Assembly: GCF_029784165.1 (NCBI RefSeq)
Contig: NC_073695.1
Coordinates: forward strand, 59,362,469-59,426,468
Origin: Wyeomyia smithii
Taxonomy: Eukaryota > Arthropoda > Insecta > Diptera > Culicidae
Direction of reading: 5' to 3'
Length of the DNA: 64,000 bases
The translations under genes and the position numbers were made by a program. This document shows positions 1-12,500 of the stretch, piece by piece. Numbering within the stretch: the stretch's first letter is position 1; each line of letters opens with the position of its first letter. Below the pieces are notes generated by a model. That model did not search any database, was not told the origin of the DNA, and worked only from the letters and a program-made list of their open reading frames with translations.

Positions 1-2999
1 GAAGTGAAACTTTATTATCGTCAACTTAAAGGTGCCGAAAGAGCGTTTATTTCCCCGTTTGCCTGTCCGCTTTCGGTACAAGCCGAGACTGAAGACTAAC
101 TTTCGCAATAAATATCAATTTGGCTGAGGCTTGGGTTGCTTCCTGCCGACCGCGGATTCACTGCAGGGCCGGAAAAGTGAGAACACTCGCAGTACAACAA
201 ACAAATCGGATGGAATCGTTTGTAATACAAATTTTGCCGGCGGGCGTCACGAAATCAATTGAAATCGGATAGTGACGGTTGATAGGGTGGAAAATGTTTG
301 CGTAAAAAATGAGACCGGCGGAGAGGAGAAAAGGGCAGATCCAAGGAAAAGAAAACTTCAACTGTCGGTGCGAAGCACATAGTACTCGAGGACTTAGGTG
401 GGCTCTTGCATCTAGCAAGAAACAAAATAAGTTCAAATAAATCACACTTTACGGGATATTTGACCTGTATCGATTTTGTGACTTTGAAAAGTAGAGAAAG
501 GGAACATTCAAGTCTACATGTATTTTCATGTTTTATTATAAAAAATGACACTCATATAATTACAGTTCCTCAATTTCCTTTGGCTGGCAATAGATCAAAA
601 CCTAATTAACACTTGATATATCTGCTGCCTTCTATGATAGCCCCCCTCCCTCATGACGACAGTGCTGCTGTTTATTATTGGCTGGTCTATTCGAATTTAT
701 TAGCATTTAGCAGGTGACCAACGAACACCCGCTTTGCACGACGATGGACGTGTGTGTGTCTCTAGCGGTCAGATTCCCCAAACGACACTCATCATTGGCC
801 AGCATCAAATGGGTGTGGTTTCTCTTTCTCTCTTTCATTTAGGGATGTCATTACCCATTTCTTCTATCCACAAATTTACCCTCAGAATAATATCCCATGC
901 AGGTATGGATAAAATATGCAACAAACGTACGAGGACAGAGGAATATGTTCTGCTCCATTCACAATTTAATGAATTAAATTAAAGCTTCCATTGTTTCCAA
1001 TTCGAGAAGAGGTACGGCTTTCATTTTCGCCCTCCGACAGCCCAGGCAACACGGGTGGTGGTAATTTCATGCTGGAGTTTGTCGATGAGCTGCTCGATTC
1101 TATTGAGTGCAGAACAGTAGTCATTTTATTAGCCAGGTTATTTAACCGAAATTGTTCCGATATAATATAGCAGACCTCACATTCAAATTGATTCGGGAAG
1201 CAAACATTGCGGATTGTCTGTCTCTTCGGTCGGCAACTCTATCATATCATTCAGCGGTGTGGTATAGTGGAGTAAATTGATTCAACGAAGTGGTAAGCGA
1301 AATTGAGCATTTTATGAGGTAATTTGAATGTCTAAAATATTAGAAAATATGTTTTACCTGCGAATTAAAGACATCTAATTTCAACAAAACTGTCTGCTGT
1401 CTGTAGCCAGTTTCCCCTATCCGGCAAATGAGAAACAGATTTTCTGCCTTGGTAACTCGAAGCACGAAAGTTCACCACCCGTGCGTACGTGTGCCCCACT
1501 TGCTGCTATCGGTTTTACATTCTCTCCTGAAAACGTCGTCCTGCCTGAATCAATCAATTTCCAGCATCGGGGAAGCAGGGAAGACTTACTTTGACGACGA
1601 CAACGACGACGTGTGCCTGGTGTGTGATGATGATTGTACAGCTCACAATTGAGAGCCTGTTGCTATTCATTAGCATCATCATTATTGGCACGACAGCTCC
1701 GCCCTTCCAAACCCCCTCCCGAAGCCCCCTACTTTATAGGAATCAACAATCGGCTCTTCATTTGCGATTCCTTTCACAGAGCCCGAGTCCGGGAGAGGTC
1801 GAGTAATATACAGTAAACATATGCTCCGGGTCCCACTCTACTCTAATACGAGCTGAAGTTTGCTATTGTTGTTACTCCCATACTGGGTTGCAAGCTTGCA
1901 TACATTTCGGTTGCTAATTAAATTATTGAAATTATATTTCTTTAATTATATAGAAGGCCGCACATTTCGGTGCGGTTCGACAATCCTTTATATTTATATT
2001 TTAATATTTGCATGCAAATAATTTATTGTTTCGAATCAGTGAATGCCGTGAGTAGTGTAATTATGCAGAGCTTACCAATAAATTGGAACCAAATGAGCAA
2101 TCGAAAAAGCAGTGTATTCTGTACTAGGTTACAATTTGCGGTGCTGTAACATTCGGAACGGGTATGCAATTTTACCTATTGTTTGAATAATTGGATGAAT
2201 CATGTCCCCACGTTCGTGTGTATATTTCGGAAATGATCTCTCCCTGGGGGCGAGCTTGCGTAGGTATTTGCATTCGCGAATTTCATACAAGCGCGGACAA
2301 AAAAAATTTTTGCTAATGAGTTGCGTTCCAATGCGATCAGATTTTAATATTCTTGGTTAAACGTATGACAGAAACATTGTTAGCTGAATTTGCAAACGGA
2401 AAACAATCGCCATTTTCTGATACCGGCTGAGTGAAGTTTCCAAAGTCTAGTTCTACGGAATTGTATTTTGACAACGACGTAATTAGTTTTATAAAGAAAA
2501 AGTTCGTTGAACAAAAAATCACCTTCGTATCTGTGGATATAGTCTAAGAAAGTTTTACCACAGTTTGAGCAGCAGTTGCAATCGGTCGCTCATATAAGAA
2601 ACTTGGAGTATGTTATGTCAATATTATTTTTGTTCAGTGAAATATCCGGTGGCATCAACGATTTAACAGTGTAATTTTACCAGATTTGGCGATAATGATA
2701 AAAAAACCTATTAATAAAATGTTCTCAAAAGCCACAAATTGAAAAATTAAAACATAAAAGCTCAAAGAAATGACAGTATTCAATTCCCATTTATATTGTC
2801 GAAGTTTGGCAAATATTAACAATCATGTGATTTTCGTTAATCAATCGCACTCAATTTCGATTCTTATTTACTTTTCTTTATTTTTATGGCAGATCAGAGA
2901 GAATCTCTGCCGAATCCAAAATACTAGGCTGCTTTTCTCCTGCTGCTCGGGCATCATTGTCGATGGCACACATTGAACGCGGGTCTTTATGAAATATTA
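1..2999. other. No gene recognised
   Basis: I see no coding region, RNA gene or clear mobile element here. Short open frames exist on both strands, but none resembles a known protein. There is a short run of GAC-type triplets near 1,591-1,612. Composition is AT-rich with a few GC-richer islands. It could be intergenic or intronic. Confidence 0.5.
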
Positions 3000-3009
3000 T
3001 CTTTGATTG

Positions 3010-4885
3010 TAGGCTAAGTGCCACCGGGAGGATCAGTGTGCTATAGAGTGCAACTTTCGTGTGGATCTGTAGGCTGCGGGATCTAAGTTGGCCACGCAAT
3101 CCGTAATAAGACCAGTTTGCTGCCACAATCTATCTCTTCGCCTCGCGGCTCACTTCGATATCACACGCTACGAGTGTGACAAAATAGAAAAATTCGCCAC
3201 ACTAACACCCGTAGGATTAAAACACTTTCTGCCAGTCATCATGTACCACCATGGCCATGTTCATGGTAAATCCAATTCTCGCAACTATCCTTTCTGAGAG
3301 CTCTAAAGGCCTTCTCCACAGCTTTACGAATAACACCGATGCTTAATCAGTTTCGTTGGAAAACAATGTTCAAGCACAGTTTGCCACAACTCGTTGCGTT
3401 TAACTGAGTCGTGCACCGCCTTGAAGTCTACGAATAGATGATGTTTCTGCCAGTTGTGTTCTCCCAACTTGTCGAGCATCTGTCTCAAGGTGAACAACTA
3501 GTCCGTTGTATATCGTCCCGTTCGCGAACAGCACTGGCTTTAACATAAAAAGGCTTCCTGCCACGGCCTCAGTCTATGAATCAAAATGCGGGAGAGAATT
3601 TTATAAACGAAATTGAGGAGGGTTATGTCTCGATAGGCGTCGTACACAAATTACGTAACGCATGAAGGGGGGGGGAGGGGGGTTGCGTCTGCGTTACTTA
3701 TTGTTACGTAGGGGAGAGGGGGGGGGTAGTAGAGACAGTTACGTAACTGTGATGTTTGCTCGAAATTGTAAATTTCGAAGGGGAGTCAGGATGTTCAGCG
3801 TTACGTAATTTTAGGGGGGGGGATCATATCGAACGTTACCTATCGTAACATAGGGGGGGAGGGGGTCTGAAATCTAGATTTTTAGCGTTACGTAATTTGT
3901 GTACGACGCCATAGTTACTACAGTCGAGTCTTACCAGTTTTACCTTAGATCATACCCTCAGGATAATCTGATAACCTTGATGACTTTTAAAAGCTCGGCC
4001 GGAAAGCTGTGCTACCCGACTACTTTGTGGTTCTTCTGCTCTTTGCTAGCTTTTTCCACCTCGCTCAAGGTTGGCGGATCCACAGCTTGTACATCCTTCG
4101 CAATTTCTCTCATGTGCCCTTCAACGGCTCTCCTATATTCCTCACCGTTCAACACCACTTTGAAGTGTTGTCTCCAACGCCTTGCCACCTGCAAAATATC
4201 GGTAATCAGGTTCCCCTGTCTACCATTACACATGGCAGGAACTGGCACGGTCTGGTTCCTGATTCCGTTTGTCGCTCTATAGAAAATCCCCGTGTCGTGT
4301 CTGGGGAAACAGTTCTAAAATAGATACTACAGATGACCATACACTTGGCCGCAGTGAAGTTCACTAGCCTCAAGCCGTCGTCGTTGGTAATAGAGTGAAG
4401 GCTTTCCCTACCAATAATGGGGTGAAAGGATTTCTCTCGTCCTACTTGTGAGTTCATATAACCGACAACGATCGTGGGATTGTGGACACCCTCCATAGCT
4501 CGTAGAACTCCCGCCTTACGTCGTCAGTTATTATTGTTTGTCGGTGCAAACAAGTTGATTAGGCTGTATGGGAGAAATCTGTCCTTGATAGACCTCCACC
4601 TAAAGAAACGCCTCATTTGGTTCCCAAGTATCACGGAGCTGCCATCTTGGTCGTAGCTGGTAAGACACCGCATTACATTGTTCAGCCGTCCGCTCCGAAA
4701 AATGACGCTAAGACAAGCCTTGAAGGAGAATAACTTCCCTTTTCCTGTCAGCAGACGACCAAGGTCTCACCGATTCTCCGATCTTCCCTTGCTTGCTCGT
4801 ATACCAGTTGATACCACGTGTAGATAGGGACAGGAGTTGCTGGGCAGTATGCTCTGGACCACAATAGGGTCTATTTCATGCCAAC
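3010..4885 (-). pseudogene. RTE-like non-LTR retrotransposon, decayed copy A (endonuclease + reverse transcriptase)
   Basis: Read on the minus strand, the order is endonuclease then reverse transcriptase, as in RTE-type elements. Around 4,496-4,206 the frame reads VVGYMNSQVGRE followed by NDDGLRLVNF, the endonuclease region where GDFN or GDMN is usual; here it is GYMN. Around 4,248-4,012 comes DPPTLSEVEKASKEQKNHK, the linker before the RT. After the MITE at 3,636-3,910 the frame resumes with NYRDITLLNFVYKILSR, then FVDFKAVHDSVKRNELW (RT motif A). At 3,200-3,020 it ends with YYGLRGQLRSRSLQ. Stops, frameshifts and internal losses show it is dead. The family assignment rests on motif recognition; the clade (RTE versus a relative) is less certain than the domain calls. 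Confidence 0.75.
3636..3910. mobile_element. 275-bp MITE with 26-bp perfect terminal inverted repeats and G-runs
   Basis: The first 26 bases, starting GGCGTCGTACACAAATTACG, are an exact inverted match to the last 26. ATA flanks both ends (3,633-3,635 and 3,911-3,913), consistent with a 3-bp or TA target duplication. Removing the element and one ATA joins the interrupted RT frame of copy A into NYRDITLL, which supports the boundaries. Inside are several copies of GTTACGTA and four runs of G mixed with A. It is non-autonomous and has no coding capacity. The superfamily is not determined. Confidence 0.88.
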
Positions 4886-5470
4886 TAGTACTTACTTTAC
4901 TTTACTTTGCTAGCTAACGGACCGTTTACCGGTTAAGGGCCAAACGAATTAAAGATGTCCAGCTTCATATGCCTTGGGCAGCCGTTCTCCAGTCTACTCG
5001 TACACCAGCTGATCGTGCATCTTCTTCCACTGCGCACATGCATGCGAGACCTACCACGGAGTCGAAGGACTCTTCCTGGTTCTCTACTGAAGATAGTTTT
5101 AGCGGCTCTCTCGTCAGGCATTCTGGTTACTTGTTCAGCCCACTGAAGCCTGTCCCGCTGTATTACTTTCACTATATCAATATGTTTGTATACCTTGTAC
5201 AACTCGTAATTCATGCGTCTGCGCCACACTCCATCTTCCAATTTACCACCAAGTTTTGACCGCAGAGCTTTACGCCCAAAAACTCCGTGCACTCATCGAT
5301 CAGCTTCCTTCAGTGTCCATGCTTCATGTCCGTAAAGGGCCACAGGGAATGTCAGCGTCCTATACAGCGCTAGTTTTGTGCAAATTTACAAACTACGGGA
5401 CCTTAGTGGGTTACATAGTCCGTAGAAGACCGTGTTTCCAGCTGCAACTCGTCCGCCTCCTCGTGGTGCA
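4886..5470 (-). pseudogene. RTE-like non-LTR retrotransposon, 3' fragment (copy B)
   Basis: On the minus strand the frame from about 5,292 reads RSKLGGKLEDGVWRRRMNYE, then RDRLQWAEQVTRMPDER. This is the conserved C-terminal end of RTE-type polyproteins, downstream of the RT. The sequence back to about 5,470 belongs to the preceding part (YGLRNQLRS-type region). It ends in a short tandem-repeat tail. Because this C-terminal piece lies upstream of copy A's endonuclease in the reading direction, it must be a separate 5'-truncated copy. Confidence 0.72.
4890..4909 (-). repeat. Pentanucleotide 3' tail of the RTE-like fragment
   Basis: On the plus strand, ACTT units repeat as CTTACTTTACTTTACTTTG; read on the minus strand this is an AAAGT-type tail directly following the fragment's 3' region. 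Short tandem tails of this kind are typical of RTE-type elements and mark the 3' insertion end. Confidence 0.6.
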
Positions 5471-6395
5471 GCTTGGGTAACGCTAAATGGACTCAACAAT
5501 CGCTCGCTTGACGAAAACCCTCTATAATCCTCTAAGTTACTCTAATTCCGTAGTATTCACGGGAGTGTCGCTGAGTCGGTGACCTCCTATTGATTGAGTA
5601 CCGCATTATCAATATCCTTTCTAATATTCCCAATCTATGGTAGCGTGACCAGCAATGATGACCGCAGGCCTACTTCAACATAGATTGGTTCGAATGTTAC
5701 TCCAGAAAAATTCAAGCAATCTGAGTGGGAGTAATAGTCATAAGTCTTCAATCTACGAAATCTATGTAGAAAATGTCCTTTCATTAGAATATAAATATTT
5801 AAAAGCTAACTACACATTTATTCCTAATAGACCTAAAGAATTCTTAAAATTCGCCACATTGGTCTCAACCATTCAACATCGATGCACTAAGAATAAATAA
5901 AACGGCTTTTTGAACGCAGGATCGAGGATCATTCCGAGTTGAACTCTCATGTCATGTTTGGTCGCAATTTTTATTTGGCTTTCGATAGTGTCGACCGGTA
6001 ATCTACCATCACAAGTTCCCTGTACAATGTGTCATCTGTGCACCGCTGTTCACAATTGGTGCTCACTGTTGCCTACTGAGGATCAAAGAAGCACACCATC
6101 AGAATAGTTTGTTTTTGTTCTCTTTTTCTACTTTATTGGTGTGTTGTTCGCGCGTCCAGCATGAACGAAGGCCTTGTTTGATTCCAAAGGTGGACCCCCC
6201 GTCTGTTCATCGCGTCTCGTCAAATCTGGAAGGGATGACGGAGCCATGGGTTGTGTTTTCCCGTAATAGCATTGAATACAATGCAAATTTCTTAGCATTT
6301 GGTTAAATGGTTTTCAACCGTGACCGAAATCACAAAAGAGCGTCCTAATATACTCAGACGAGTTTGACCGTCGGATCTGTAGGACAAGAGCCGAC
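5471..6395. other. No gene recognised
   Basis: No supported gene. A weak RT-like peptide (LAFDSVDR) can be read on the plus strand near 5,978-6,001, but it is too short to call. Confidence 0.45.
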
Positions 6396-6455
6396 TACCC
6401 GTAGGCTTGTGTGTACCGCGACTATGAATTGCTTCAAAATCTGAAAGTAAGGTGG
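6396..6455 (+). pseudogene. Small gag-like fragment related to 8,170-8,705
   Basis: A ~50-bp stretch, including CTACCCGTAGGCTTGTGTGT and GAATTGCTTCAAAA, matches the gag-like remnant at about 8,427-8,476. Only this scrap remains, so it is a relic without function. Confidence 0.5.
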
Positions 6456-6905
6456 TATTTAGTCAATTTCGGCTGTTTTCCAGAAACCGGAAGCCCCTAA
6501 ATTTCAATATGGTATCTGAAGTTGGTTTTTGATCGCTGGACATCATCCCGATTCCGGAAATAATCATATTAGGTGGAATTTGGTCATGTTTGGTTCTCTT
6601 TTAGAAACCAGAAGCCGCCTATTTGAAATTAAATATGGCCTGTGGGGTCATTTGAAGATCTCTGGACAACATCTCGACTTCGAAAACTACTCATATGAGA
6701 TGTTATTTGGTTAAAGAAGACTGATTTTTGCACTCTGGGCATCTCCCCGATTCCGGAAATACCCATATTGGGTGGTAATCAGCCAATTTCGGTTCGCTTC
6801 CAGAAACCGGAGGTCGCCATTTTGATGTTCAAAAGACCACAAGGATTCAGATTTCTGGACATCATCCCGTTTCCGAAAGTACTCACATGAGGTATCAATT
6901 GTATT
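6440..6905 (-). repeat. ~125-bp repeat family, three to four diverged units (inverse orientation)
   Basis: Recurring blocks contain TTCCAGAAACCGGA, a GCCATTTTGA-like block and GATTCCGGAAATACCCATAT. The same blocks occur on the other strand at 51,430-52,280, and in scraps at 9,430-9,545 and 15,840-16,140. The units are 40 or more percent diverged in places, so boundaries are approximate. There is no coding role. Confidence 0.7.
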
Positions 6906-7094
6906 AGTACCCAAAATGTTGTCAAATATTTATAAAAATCCTCAGTTTAGGATCATATCACCGGAAAACCGGAGTGAGGAAACTCTTTCGGGGCTCCGTT
7001 GACACTGATTTCAAAGTAGATAAGTTGTTGAATCTTTTAGTGCTGAAACTATTCAAATCAGATAAAATTTGTCAAAGTCCCAAAATTTTCATTT

Positions 7095-7450
7095 TATGAG
7101 TACGCGGGTACCCTGTCGGGCATGTAAGGGTGTTATTGTAACTCATGCTTGTGAGTATGCCCTTCCCTTTACGCTTACTGTTCAGAGCCTCGCTGCCTCA
7201 GAATAATATTATCACCAATTACAATTCTCTGGAGAGGTTTCTACTGAATCGCCTTCTGATTAGTTTTATTGGAAGAGGTATTTGTCACGGTTTTGGGAAA
7301 TTCACCGTGAAAGACAGATTGATGAATACCCTGCAATTAAACCCATGCTTAAGTCCATTGACATCGAATGGTCCTGATTTTTCTAAGATTCGGACCCACG
7401 AACACCCGCTTGTCAAAGCGGACTGTGTAACTTCGCGGCTGCGAAGCTTC
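7095..7450 (-). mobile_element. tRNA-headed SINE, copy 1
   Basis: On the minus strand the head at 7,450-7,385 resembles a tRNA gene: an A-box-like start, then a B-box region at 7,398-7,388 in which the usual GGTTCGA has become GGTCCGA. The body continues through GGACTTAAGCATGGGTTTAA to about 7,095. The same head and body recur at 44,556-44,994, and the body alone at 62,346-62,615. Such pol III SINEs are common in mosquitoes; I do not assign a family name. Confidence 0.68.
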
Positions 7451-8165
7451 TGAATGTTTGCTAACTGTAGACCTGAATTATTCCACATCATCCGTAACTG
7501 GCCCGTCATAAACAAACTCATACCCTTTTGTTATTAGCACCCGCCTAAAGTGTCAAGTAGGTAAACAATTTGTTACATTACTCATGAATACCGAGAAGAA
7601 GACCTAAATATTTGGGTTGTCAGTACAAGCTACGATCGAGAGTTATTCCGAATATCTACTAGGTACACTAGGTACTAGGTACAATTATGAATAGGTCCCC
7701 AATACCTAATAATTTTGACCATTCAATCAATAAACAGTTTTGAACCTTTCGCTTTGATTTTGTAGAGAAAACAAAAATAAAGTATAAAATTATCGTAGTG
7801 ACGCCAACCACGCAGTCTTGTCTTGAATAACACCTTTCTACTATTTACGGCGAAGAGTGGTGCTTTTTTCTGATGGTGAAGTCGGGCATCTGTGTTCAAC
7901 GTTCCTTACGAATGACTTCTAACCAGGAAAACAACGCTCTTCTTCGAGGTTAGCAGTAATTAAAAAAAGAGAGTTGACAAAGATTTATTTCTGAAATAAC
8001 ATCATCGAATAGGTTAACCCTAATCGAGTATGTTCCCAAACATATTGCAGAAAGTACATTGACATCTATGTTAATCGTGTATTTTTCTTGATTAATTTTT
8101 ACACCATATCGGTAATTGGGATTCTGCGTGCGTAGTTCAAGCGCCAAACCGCAAGCAAGCCAACG
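7451..8165. other. No gene recognised
   Basis: AT-rich sequence. The short direct duplication TAGGTACACTAGGTACTAGG lies near 7,660. No gene or clear element is seen. Confidence 0.45.
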
Positions 8166-8705
8166 AGACTTATGCAGGTGTGCTATCTAGGCTGGAGTAG
8201 TACGTGTACATGTTCGCGTAGTGAAAATCGACAGCGTTTGACCGTCGAGGATCTGCTAAAAGCTGAAACTTGCCGTTTTCGTGATTCCAGCTTACAGCCG
8301 GTAAGAATACTGGATTGCAGGCAATTGCATCCAGTATACCTCGACGAGGGTGTAAAAACTCTCGACTCGCTTCGGGTGACTTTAATCAGATCTGCTCTGC
8401 TGAGCTATGTGCTCAGGGTCAAGATTCAACTACCCGTACGCTTGTTTGTACCGCAGGTGATAAATTGCTTCAAAAAAATGCCGCTATTATGGGCAGACCC
8501 ACGTGTACAAACAGTACAAAGAAAAGGTCTTTGAGAAAGCGTCAAACGCGCACTTTTGAAGAGATGCTCAAGACCGCTGCCACCAAACTGAGGTACGAGA
8601 TGTTATCGTTCGATGACAGTCTTTTGCTAAAATTGGGAAGTTTAGACAAAGAAAATATCTCTTTCCTCCTGATCTTCCTAGGAAAGGTCCATGGAAACTA
8701 TGTCT
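8166..8705 (+). pseudogene. Gag-like (ORF1) remnant of a non-LTR retrotransposon
   Basis: The plus strand reads VRILDCRQLHP, then KIQLPVRLFVPQVINCF. This matches the segment just before the zinc knuckles in ORF1 of the retrotransposon at 17,561-23,900 (KILECRRMY ... RLPVRLFITKVMSC). After a frame change it reads KRQTRTFEEMLKTAATK, which corresponds to RSRQSFAQMLKTA after the knuckles in that ORF1. The CCHC zinc-knuckle block between them is missing, and frames switch near 8,460-8,500. It is a broken fragment of a related but different element. Confidence 0.7.
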
Positions 8706-9429
8706 AGGGCAGTAATAAGAAAAGCTTTGCATAGAAGATTAAATCAAAACTGTATGCAGTCTAGCCTGATGGATAAAAATGAAATAAAAAAATAAATAAA
8801 AATCCCCATCTGAAATGGCAGACGCTATAAAAACGAATAGTGTTGTTGAAAATCTGAAGCAATCTCCACCGAGATTGGCAGAACTGTGGTTGTTGTTTCC
8901 AGCACTACCAAGAACATCTAAAACCCAACTGTTCTTTTTTTTCGTTTAAGATTCTGACAGAGCCTGAACTACTGAAGTTTCCAGACGGGCCTTCTAGAAA
9001 ATAGGACTACAAGACGACAGGGTTTCCTATTCTCCTCAATATGTGGAAAGAGCAAATTGAATATTCACCGCTCACTTCTAAGCCAGTATGAGCGCTGCGT
9101 ATAGCAATTTTTTGTACCACACATTTTACTTCTGCTTTGTGCTGTGTTTCCGCTTCACGCCGAATAATACACTTGCTGCTTACATCTCAGCTGAGTGAAA
9201 CTAGAGTGGTGGATCGCTCTAGAAGAATACACAAAACACTGCATTGAGCTAGTTTACTATCTCTTCGGAGAAATATTTCAGGTTCTATCGCGGTGTTTTT
9301 CAGAAGCTCCTCGAATACAAACGATTCGCTGCTCTTTTGAAGTAAGTGCGTCGCCTCGCCCAGTTATATTGGTCTTCTCCAGTGCTCATGTTTGAGTCCC
9401 TTCCCTTAGAATTTACAAGTAAATAACAT
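8706..9429. other. No gene recognised
   Basis: No supported gene or element. An A-rich stretch near 8,780-8,802 may be the poly(A)-like end of the gag-bearing fragment upstream. Confidence 0.4.
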
Positions 9430-9545
9430 CGATGAATGTCCAAGAGTAGCCATCTTGGATTCGAAATTGCATCGGCGAATTCGGTTTTTTTAACCCTCCA
9501 AAATCCGGGAGTCGTCATTTTGGATTTGAAAATGGCATCGACATG
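9430..9545 (-). repeat. Fragment of the ~125-bp repeat family
   Basis: Contains AGCCATCTTGGATTC and GTCATTTTGGATTTGAAAAT, the conserved parts of the repeat that is arrayed at 51,430-52,280. About one diverged unit. Confidence 0.55.
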
Positions 9546-12500
9546 AACGTGGGACTGAAAATACTCATCGTTTGCATCCAGAAGTTTCCATATACAAGAA
9601 AGATCTTAATTTTTTTTATCATATGAGACCCCTTGCTGATAGATCCATAACCACCTCCTTGATATGTGGAACACGTATGTCTCGTTTGGTGAAAGTCAGT
9701 TTAGGCATTCCAGAGTTATAGTGGAATATACATACCAACAAACAAACATACAAATTTTTACTTTTATAATGATAAATGAATTCATAATTCACCAGCGATA
9801 TCTGTTCTTTTGAAATGTATTGCCGTAACGAATAAACTTAGTTTGAATAATAAGAATCTCTTCTTTTATATTTTCTACCAAAACTGTAAACTTTTTATTT
9901 ACAACTTTGATTAAAAGAAACTATTAAATTAAACAATTATGAAAAATTGCAAGTAGCCCCAAATTTGCATAAGTTTACTAGTTGGTACATGATTACACTG
10001 GTCGATAAAAGCGACAAAAGTGCTGCCCCAAAACTCAAAATTGCTGCCCAAGAAAGATTATATCTTTTCCATCATTCCTGTGAATTTTGGTGTCCCTAGC
10101 CATTACCAAAACTCGTCAACTTACGTGAGAGTTCGCATAGTAATTGCTCGTAAGTTGCTGGCACCAAAGCTCACAGGACTGGCTAAAAACCTATAATCTT
10201 TCATTTTTTCTAGTTTGAGCTTTAGGGTCACATCTGTGTTTTCCTGTGTTATCTAGACCAAACATTAGAAATATATGCATAAAAATACTAATACAGCTGA
10301 TGATTCTATTCTAGTTCATTAGTAACTTGGTTATTGAACAACTCAGTATTGAATATTATTCTAAATGAAACGATTCATATCCGTTTCCAGCTTATTTTAA
10401 ATACTCAGTTGGCTCCAAACTTTCTCTCCCTCTCAACCATGAGGAAATCAACGGTACAGTTATAGAAAGGGATTTGAAATATTAACAAAGACGCAACATT
10501 TTCCAATTGATAGTCAATAACAACTAATAGTTGATGGATATAGCGCCCAATTTCTACTAAAGCTTAAGATAGACTTTGGTCGAATAGCAGCATCGCGTTT
10601 TATTTTATTGCAGTTTATCAACCGATTTTACTTCTGGCGAAATTTCCCCCGAGCGCGCACAGCTAATGTCTAAATTATGTATCGCTCAACATCAATCTTC
10701 TCGCAGATACGCCACCGTTCTTCCGCTACACATTATCCAAATTCTCAACCCCCCAAAGCGAACCTTAGGAAAGATTTTATTTCAAGCGCGCTGATGATAC
10801 TAACCTGCTTTCCAGCTGTACGGCGGTGGTACGGCAGTCGTCCCAGACATAGACAAATGTAATTATGATTTGCATTCATATTAGCATAATTTGAATGCTT
10901 TACAACTCACCGGTTTACGCATACACACAATTACACACCCAATTATGCTCTGAACTCGAAGCGATATTTCACGGAGCAGAAACACCGACAAGATGGCAAG
11001 GATGTAGCGCCGGCGGCATGTGGACGAGGGCGAGTATTGTTGCGGTGAACCATCGAATGGGAAGTGGGATGCTGCTGCTGGGTGGGGTGGGGACATTTCC
11101 TGCTAGCTCGCAAGCGGTGGCAACGGCGATGCGAATTCCTCAACAGCCCTAACTACAATTGCCGGTGTCCGTGGATGGGGGGCGTGTCAGCTTTATGAAT
11201 GAATGAGGATAATGTGTCTTTTGCAGGGCATTGGCGAAAAAAGAAAATGAAAAACGTGTACGGAAGTAAATTGTTCTGCCGACTCGCTGGGGAGGTATTG
11301 TACTCGTGTCAAGTGCTTTGTACGGATTTGTGCGACTGTGTGCGTGAGGGGTTAGCGGCGGCAAATTGTGGGACTATGGCTCGACGTTCGTCGCCAGGGA
11401 TGCTTTCCTCCGGGAGATATTGATGTCCGCTATTTATCATGCTTATTGTCGACGGCAAAAGGTCGACGTTGTTTACCGACCGTGTGATGCTGGTTTATGA
11501 CTGATTTCCTACGGGCGAGTGTTGCACAAAATCATCGCAGATAATGAGGTTATGTTAACTGCGAACAATTGTTTGCCGTCTTCGTTCACGGGGAACGCGT
11601 AAGTTAGCGCAGCGGTTGTACATTCCTGGCGGAATAGATTGCGTTCGGGCGAAGGAAGTACGTGCTGCTTCCTGCGACAAGCAGCCATATTATTAAACTA
11701 ACAAGATTAGGCATGTTTAGTCCGATACATCCGAAGTTTTGATATCGTAATTAGAGTAGTTTTAGTACAATGCTCCTATACAGTTAATGATGTTCACTGT
11801 AGCGCTAATAGTCGCTGTACGTTCGGGATGTAAAACAAAGGTATACAGAATTACTCATTTTGTCAATTTGAAATGATTCAAATTTATAAAATTACTCAGG
11901 AAATTCAACAGCATCATTTTCAGTCTAAAATATCGTCATCAGTTTTGCCAACGAAATTGAACCGAACTGTTATTCTTTCCGAAATCGGATCAGGCTTCTG
12001 GGACTTTACTTTGATCGAACTTCGGGCCGATCATTCCAAGCTCTACCAGGTACAATGTCGATCACTAAATAAAAATTAACTAGTTGTATTTTGACTAAAC
12101 CAAAGTAAACAATGAAAAAAAACAACTCTTGAAGAGCAAAAAATCATTTACTCCGAATAACACGCCTCATCTTTCCGCTCTTGTTCCACAGCGCGCTGCA
12201 ACCCTATAAAATATAATCACTCTCCCGTTCAGCCCTAATGAGCGAACAATGAAATCTCATTTTCACGCCAAATTAAGCCGGAGTACTTCAATATCCTGTC
12301 AATAAAAACACCCCTTTTGCTGGCCCGTGCCCCGGGTGCCAAACATTGAGCGTAAAGGTGCCGGAAAGCTGAACAGCTTAATTTTCACTCCATCTATACT
12401 TTCGCTCGCTGGGGCGCCCTGACCACACGAGCCCAGGAGTTACCTGGCACTGGCACGACGAAACGCAACTCACCGACGACGACGCAATGGCGGCAAGGGA

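Noticed and set aside
3660..3870. CRISPR-like or satellite array from the recurring GTTACGTA and G-runs
   Set aside because: The copies are irregular and lie within a MITE with exact TIRs; this is eukaryotic DNA.
5960..6010. RT motif A (LAFDSVDR) of another retroelement
   Set aside because: Only eight residues match and neighbouring sequence gives no further RT motifs.
10795..10860. A 3' splice site and exon (TACTAAC then CTTTCCAG)
   Set aside because: No recognisable protein or donor follows, and the branch-to-AG distance is short.
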